DNA of 17,666 nucleotides from Chloroflexota bacterium (GTDB lineage: Bacteria > Chloroflexota > Anaerolineae > Fen-1058): the NCBI GenBank assembly GCA_016219235.1, contig JACRBO010000746.1, positions 1 to 17,666 on the forward strand, written 5' to 3'. Shown here piece by piece: positions 15,031-17,666 of the stretch. Within the stretch, counting starts at the first letter, position 1; the number at the start of each line of letters is the position of its first letter. A program made the translations under genes and the position numbers. Below the pieces are notes generated by a model that worked only from the letters and a program-made list of their open reading frames with translations, was not told the DNA's origin and searched no databases.

Positions 15031-15999
15031 ATGTGGCTGTTACCGACGTTTTCCCCGTTGAAGATGCACATTCCCGATGGCTTTTTGTCGGCGCCGGTGT
15101 CGCTGGTGCTGTGGGCGTTGAGCCTGATCGTCATTGCCTACGCGCTGCGGCGCGCGAATAAAGATCTGGGCGAAAAACAAGTGCCGGTGATGGGCGTGCT
15201 GGCCGCGGCGATTTTTGCCGGGCAGATGTTGAATTTCGCGGTGGCGGGCGGCACCTCCGGCCACCTGCTAGGTGCCGCTATCGCCACGATTTTGCTAGGG
15301 CCGTGGGCGGCCGTGCTGGTGATGACCACCGTGGTCAGCGTGCAAGCGCTGATCTTCCAAGACGGCGGCATCCTGGCGTTGGGCGGCAACCTGTTCAACA
15401 TGGCCGTCATTGGCGTGTTTGTGGCCTACTTCGTCTATCGCACTGTGCAGCGCCTGAGCGGCGGCCAGAAGTGGGGCGTGTTCGTAGGCGGTGTGTTGGC
15501 CGCGTGGTCGTCGATCTTTATCGCGTCGCTGGCGGCGGCGTTGCAGCTGTCGCTATCGGGCACGTCGCCGGCCAACATCAGCATCCCGGCGATGGGTGGT
15601 ATTCACGCCATCATCGGCGTCGGCGAAGCGTTGATTACGCTGGGCGCGCTGGCTTTCTTGCACGCCACGCGCCGCGATCTGCTCAAGATCGACGGAGCAC
15701 AGGCGAAGAGCGGCGGCCTGGTGTGGGTTGGCGGTCTGGCGATTGCGGTCCTGCTGGCGATTGCCTCGCCGCTGGCGTCCTCACATCCCGACGGGCTGGA
15801 GTGGGTGGCCGAGCGGCAGGGTTTCCTGCAAAACGCGCAGGCGCCCACCTATGAAATCATCCCCGATTACGTGCTGCCGGGCGTGCCCGATGAAGCATTG
15901 GCGACGATTCTGGCCGGCATTGTTGGGGTGGTGATTGTCTTTGGCGTGGCGCTGCTCATCGCTTACACGCGGCGAAATCGACAACCCACTGCCAGCTAA
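15031..15999 (+). CDS. cbiM: CbiM-type ECF transporter substrate-binding subunit with a C-terminal PDGLE domain
   Basis: Membrane S-component for Co(II) or Ni(II) uptake. The family start MHIPDGFLS, the SGHLLGAAIATILLGPW segment with the second metal-binding His, and about seven hydrophobic helices are visible. Residues after about 255 (SSHPDGLEWVAE, a periplasmic loop, then a last helix ending AYTRRNRQ) form a PDGLE domain, the CbiN/NikN-like part fused here, which explains why no cbiN follows. Start conflict: AAGGAGG at 15019-15025 clearly serves ATG 15031, but that adds 11 residues (MWLLPTFSPLK) before the MHIPDG whose free N-terminus binds metal in this family; ATG 15064 would give it directly but lacks a ribosome binding site. 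Co against Ni is not decided. Confidence 0.93.
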   Translation: MWLLPTFSPLKMHIPDGFLSAPVSLVLWALSLIVIAYALRRANKDLGEKQVPVMGVLAAAIFAGQMLNFAVAGGTSGHLLGAAIATILLGPWAAVLVMTTVVSVQALIFQDGGILALGGNLFNMAVIGVFVAYFVYRTVQRLSGGQKWGVFVGGVLAAWSSIFIASLAAALQLSLSGTSPANISIPAMGGIHAIIGVGEALITLGALAFLHATRRDLLKIDGAQAKSGGLVWVGGLAIAVLLAIASPLASSHPDGLEWVAERQGFLQNAQAPTYEIIPDYVLPGVPDEALATILAGIVGVVIVFGVALLIAYTRRNRQPTAS

Positions 16000-16014
16000 T
16001 GCCGGCTGACCAAT

Positions 16015-16056
16015 GACGGAGGACGATAGACAGACAATCGTCTATCGTCCTCCGTC
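16015..16056 (+). repeat. Perfect 17-bp hairpin between cbiM and cbiQ
   Basis: GACGGAGGACGATAGAC (16015-16031) and GTCTATCGTCCTCCGTC (16040-16056) are perfect inverted arms around an 8-nt loop. No T-tract follows, so it is not a plain terminator. It may be a dispersed palindrome, and it could protect the cbiM 3' end or lower cbiQ expression. Confidence 0.85.
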
Positions 16057-16071
16057 TTCCGTGCCGAACTT

Positions 16072-16872
16072 ATGCACATTCACTTTCTCGATCCCTATCG
16101 GCCGCGCGTCAGCCTGATTCACCAACTCGATCCGCGCGTGAAGTTGGTGCTGGCGATCGCCTTCATTCTCACTACGTCGCTCGTGCCGTTCGGTGCGTGG
16201 CCGATTTACATCCTGTTGTTCACGTTGTCGATGTCGAGCGTGATTGCTTCTGAACTGGGCGTGAAGTATGTGTTGAAGCGCGCGGCCCTGGCGATTCCGT
16301 TTGTGCTGGCTGCGGTACCGCTGATGTTTACCGTCGACGGCCCGGCGCTGCTCACCACCCCGATCGGGTCTGCCACCTTAACGCTGTCATCCACTGGCCT
16401 GGAGCGCTTCATCAGTATCGCGCTCAAATCGTGGATTTCGGTACAGATCGCGATCGTGTTGGCGGCGTCCACTTCGTTTCCTGATCTGTTGGTGGCGATG
16501 CGGGCGATCAAGTTGCCGCGTTTGCTGGTGGCCGTGTTCGGTTTGATGTGGCGTTATCTGTTCGTGTTGGCCGATGAAGTCCTGCGGTTATTGCGCGCCC
16601 GAGCGGCCCGCAGCGGCGAACTGGACGGTTACAAAGCGGGCGGCACGTTGATGTGGCGCGCGAAAGTCACCGGCGGCATGGCGGGCAATCTCTTTGTCCG
16701 ATCGCTGGAGCGGGGCGATCGCATTTACGCGGCGATGGCGGCGCGCGGTTACGATGGTGAAGTCCGCTCACTACCGCTACCGCCGATCGCATCGTCGGCA
16801 TGGCTGACGTTGCTGGGTGGACTCATATTACTGGCGGCATTGTTGGGGCTGGCAGTTCTAGTCTGGCGATAA
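16072..16872 (+). CDS. cbiQ: CbiQ-type ECF transporter transmembrane (T) subunit
   Basis: Couples the ATPase to CbiM. 266 residues: amphipathic N-terminus FLDPYRPRVSLIHQLDPRVKLVL (shown in part), several hydrophobic helices at about 25-75, 85-110 and 140-165, and the two Ala-Arg-Gly-type coupling motifs, RARAARSG and the IYAAMAARGYDG stretch near residue 225, followed by a last helix at the C-terminus. No strong Shine-Dalgarno precedes ATG 16072, and the gap from cbiM (72 bases) is filled by the hairpin repeat. In the operon with cbiM and cbiO. Confidence 0.95.
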   Translation: MHIHFLDPYRPRVSLIHQLDPRVKLVLAIAFILTTSLVPFGAWPIYILLFTLSMSSVIASELGVKYVLKRAALAIPFVLAAVPLMFTVDGPALLTTPIGSATLTLSSTGLERFISIALKSWISVQIAIVLAASTSFPDLLVAMRAIKLPRLLVAVFGLMWRYLFVLADEVLRLLRARAARSGELDGYKAGGTLMWRAKVTGGMAGNLFVRSLERGDRIYAAMAARGYDGEVRSLPLPPIASSAWLTLLGGLILLAALLGLAVLVWR

Positions 16873-16875
16873 TGA

Positions 16876-16910
16876 AAACCTGACCGATCTGGCGAAGACC
16901 TGTCAGGTTT
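16876..16910 (+). repeat. Palindromic repeat between cbiQ and cbiO
   Basis: AAACCTGAC (16876-16884) pairs with GTCAGGTTT (16902-16910), 9-bp perfect arms and a 17-nt loop. The 3' half, AAGACCTGTCAGGTTT, is built like the hemD element (RACCTN-N-AGGT core), which suggests a related repeat family. It ends three bases before the cbiO start and supplies the AGG that may serve as its weak ribosome binding site. Confidence 0.65.
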
Positions 16911-16913
16911 AAT

Positions 16914-17636
16914 ATGGACGTTGTTATGCATCACACGATTGAAGTTGAGAAACTCACGTTTGCTTATCCAGACGGCCATCCCGCGCTGAACAATACCTCG
17001 CTGTCGATTGCGCCCGGCGAGAAGGTAGCATTGGTGGGTCCCAATGGCGCGGGCAAATCCACGCTGATGCTGCATCTCAATGGCATCTTGCAGGGCAAGG
17101 GCCGTGTGTGTGTGTGCGGCCTGGACGTGGGCGAGAAGACGCTGGGCAAGGTGCGCGCCGCGGTCGGGCTGGTGTTTCAGAACCCCGACGATCAACTCTT
17201 TTCGCCGACGGTCTTTGACGACGTGGCTTTTGGCCCGATTTATCAAGGGCTGGCTAAGGCCGAAATCGAGCACCGCGTCGAGCACGCATTGGATGCGGTA
17301 CACATGCGCGACTACGCGCGGCGCGTGTCCCATCACTTGAGCGTGGGCGAGAAGAAGCGCATCGCCATTGCGACGGTGCTCTCGATGCAGCCGGAGATTC
17401 TGGTGCTGGACGAACCGTCGGCGGGACTTGATCCGCGCGCGCGGCGGTCACTCATCAATTTGCTGCGTGAACTGCCGCAAACGATGCTCGTTTCGACGCA
17501 TGATCTGCCCCTGGCGCGCGAACTATTCCCGCGCACGGTGATCATGGATCATGGTGAAATCGTGGCCGACGGGCCAACCGAGTCGCTGTTGAATGATGTG
17601 GCGTTATTGGAGGCGCACGGGTTGGAGAAGATGTAG
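16914..17636 (+). CDS. cbiO: CbiO-type ECF transporter ATPase
   Basis: Cytoplasmic ABC ATPase powering CbiM/CbiQ. Walker A GPNGAGKST, Q-loop VFQNPDDQLF (the form typical of ECF ATPases), signature LSVGEKKR, Walker B ILVLDEPSAGLD and switch STHD are all intact. 240 residues, at the short end for CbiO (usually about 270) because little follows the switch region. ATG 16926 (MHHTIEVEKLTF) is an alternative start. As the only ATPase in the cluster it would act as a homodimer. Confidence 0.96.
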   Translation: MDVVMHHTIEVEKLTFAYPDGHPALNNTSLSIAPGEKVALVGPNGAGKSTLMLHLNGILQGKGRVCVCGLDVGEKTLGKVRAAVGLVFQNPDDQLFSPTVFDDVAFGPIYQGLAKAEIEHRVEHALDAVHMRDYARRVSHHLSVGEKKRIAIATVLSMQPEILVLDEPSAGLDPRARRSLINLLRELPQTMLVSTHDLPLARELFPRTVIMDHGEIVADGPTESLLNDVALLEAHGLEKM

Positions 17637-17666
17637 GGGCGAAACCGCGTTCAGGCGTCGCCTGAA
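17634..17666 (+). repeat. Start of a palindromic repeat at the window edge
   Basis: TAGGGGCGAAACCGCG runs from the cbiO stop codon into TTCAGGC-GTC-GCCTGAA (17650-17666), a 7-bp perfect hairpin cut by the window end. TAGGGGCGA followed by a GTCGCC palindrome recalls a widespread intergenic repeat. It may equally be the first arm of the cbiO terminator. Confidence 0.4.

Noticed and set aside
15003..15063. A cobalamin riboswitch before cbiM
   Set aside because: Only 18 bases separate the Fur-family stop from the first cbiM ATG, with no B12-box motif; there is no room for one.

Overview
The window is GC-rich bacterial DNA that most probably comes from a member of the Chloroflexota (Anaerolineae, Caldilineae or Ardenticatenia-like). 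This rests on three things: the C-terminal FLPVVLRN tail of the secreted protein at 227-1894, a compact heme cluster with HemQ and an AhbD-like radical SAM protein, and several families of short dispersed repeats that I remember from such genomes. No rRNA, tRNA, CRISPR array or intact transposon was seen. All real genes lie on the + strand.

Layout. 1-186: the terminator of an upstream gene and a short leader. 227-1894: a secreted PQQ-type glucose/sorbosone dehydrogenase-like beta-propeller with a DUF11 module. 1895-2593: an intergenic region with a hairpin, the 3' end of a ferritin-like gene, a strong intrinsic terminator and a textbook sigma70-type promoter. 2594-14010: a heme operon reading regulator (MerR-like HTH), hemA, hemC, hemD, hemB, AhbD-like radical SAM, hemQ, hemE, hemH, hemY, hemL. 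Nearly all its junctions are overlaps of 4-20 bp; the one real gap (8380-8626) is filled by a MITE-like repeat. 14011-14550: a second copy of the ferritin-tail/terminator repeat, then the promoter region of a Fur-family gene with a perfect inverted repeat. 14551-17636: a Fur-family regulator and a CbiM(PDGLE)-CbiQ-CbiO energy-coupling-factor transporter for cobalt or nickel. The window ends in the start of another repeat.

Function. The operon takes glutamyl-tRNA (C5 route: HemA, HemL) through HemB, HemC, HemD and HemE to coproporphyrinogen III. No hemF or hemN is present. The HemY, HemH (MAYG-type) and HemQ set fits the coproporphyrin-dependent branch: CgoX oxidises coproporphyrinogen, CpfC inserts iron, and HemQ decarboxylates coproheme to heme b. 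The radical SAM protein could be an oxygen-independent alternative at the last step. Uroporphyrinogen III is also the precursor of cobalamin, so a cobalt/nickel importer next door makes metabolic sense, but the two units have separate control.

Most striking: several conserved heme genes carry short repeat-like DNA within their reading frames. hemE has an 8-residue insert, hemD a perfect 14-bp hairpin, hemY a 42-bp repeat-like segment and hemB a heptamer tandem at its N-terminus. The whole heme operon is also bracketed by two roughly 220-bp direct repeats whose terminator stems differ in sequence but keep their pairing.
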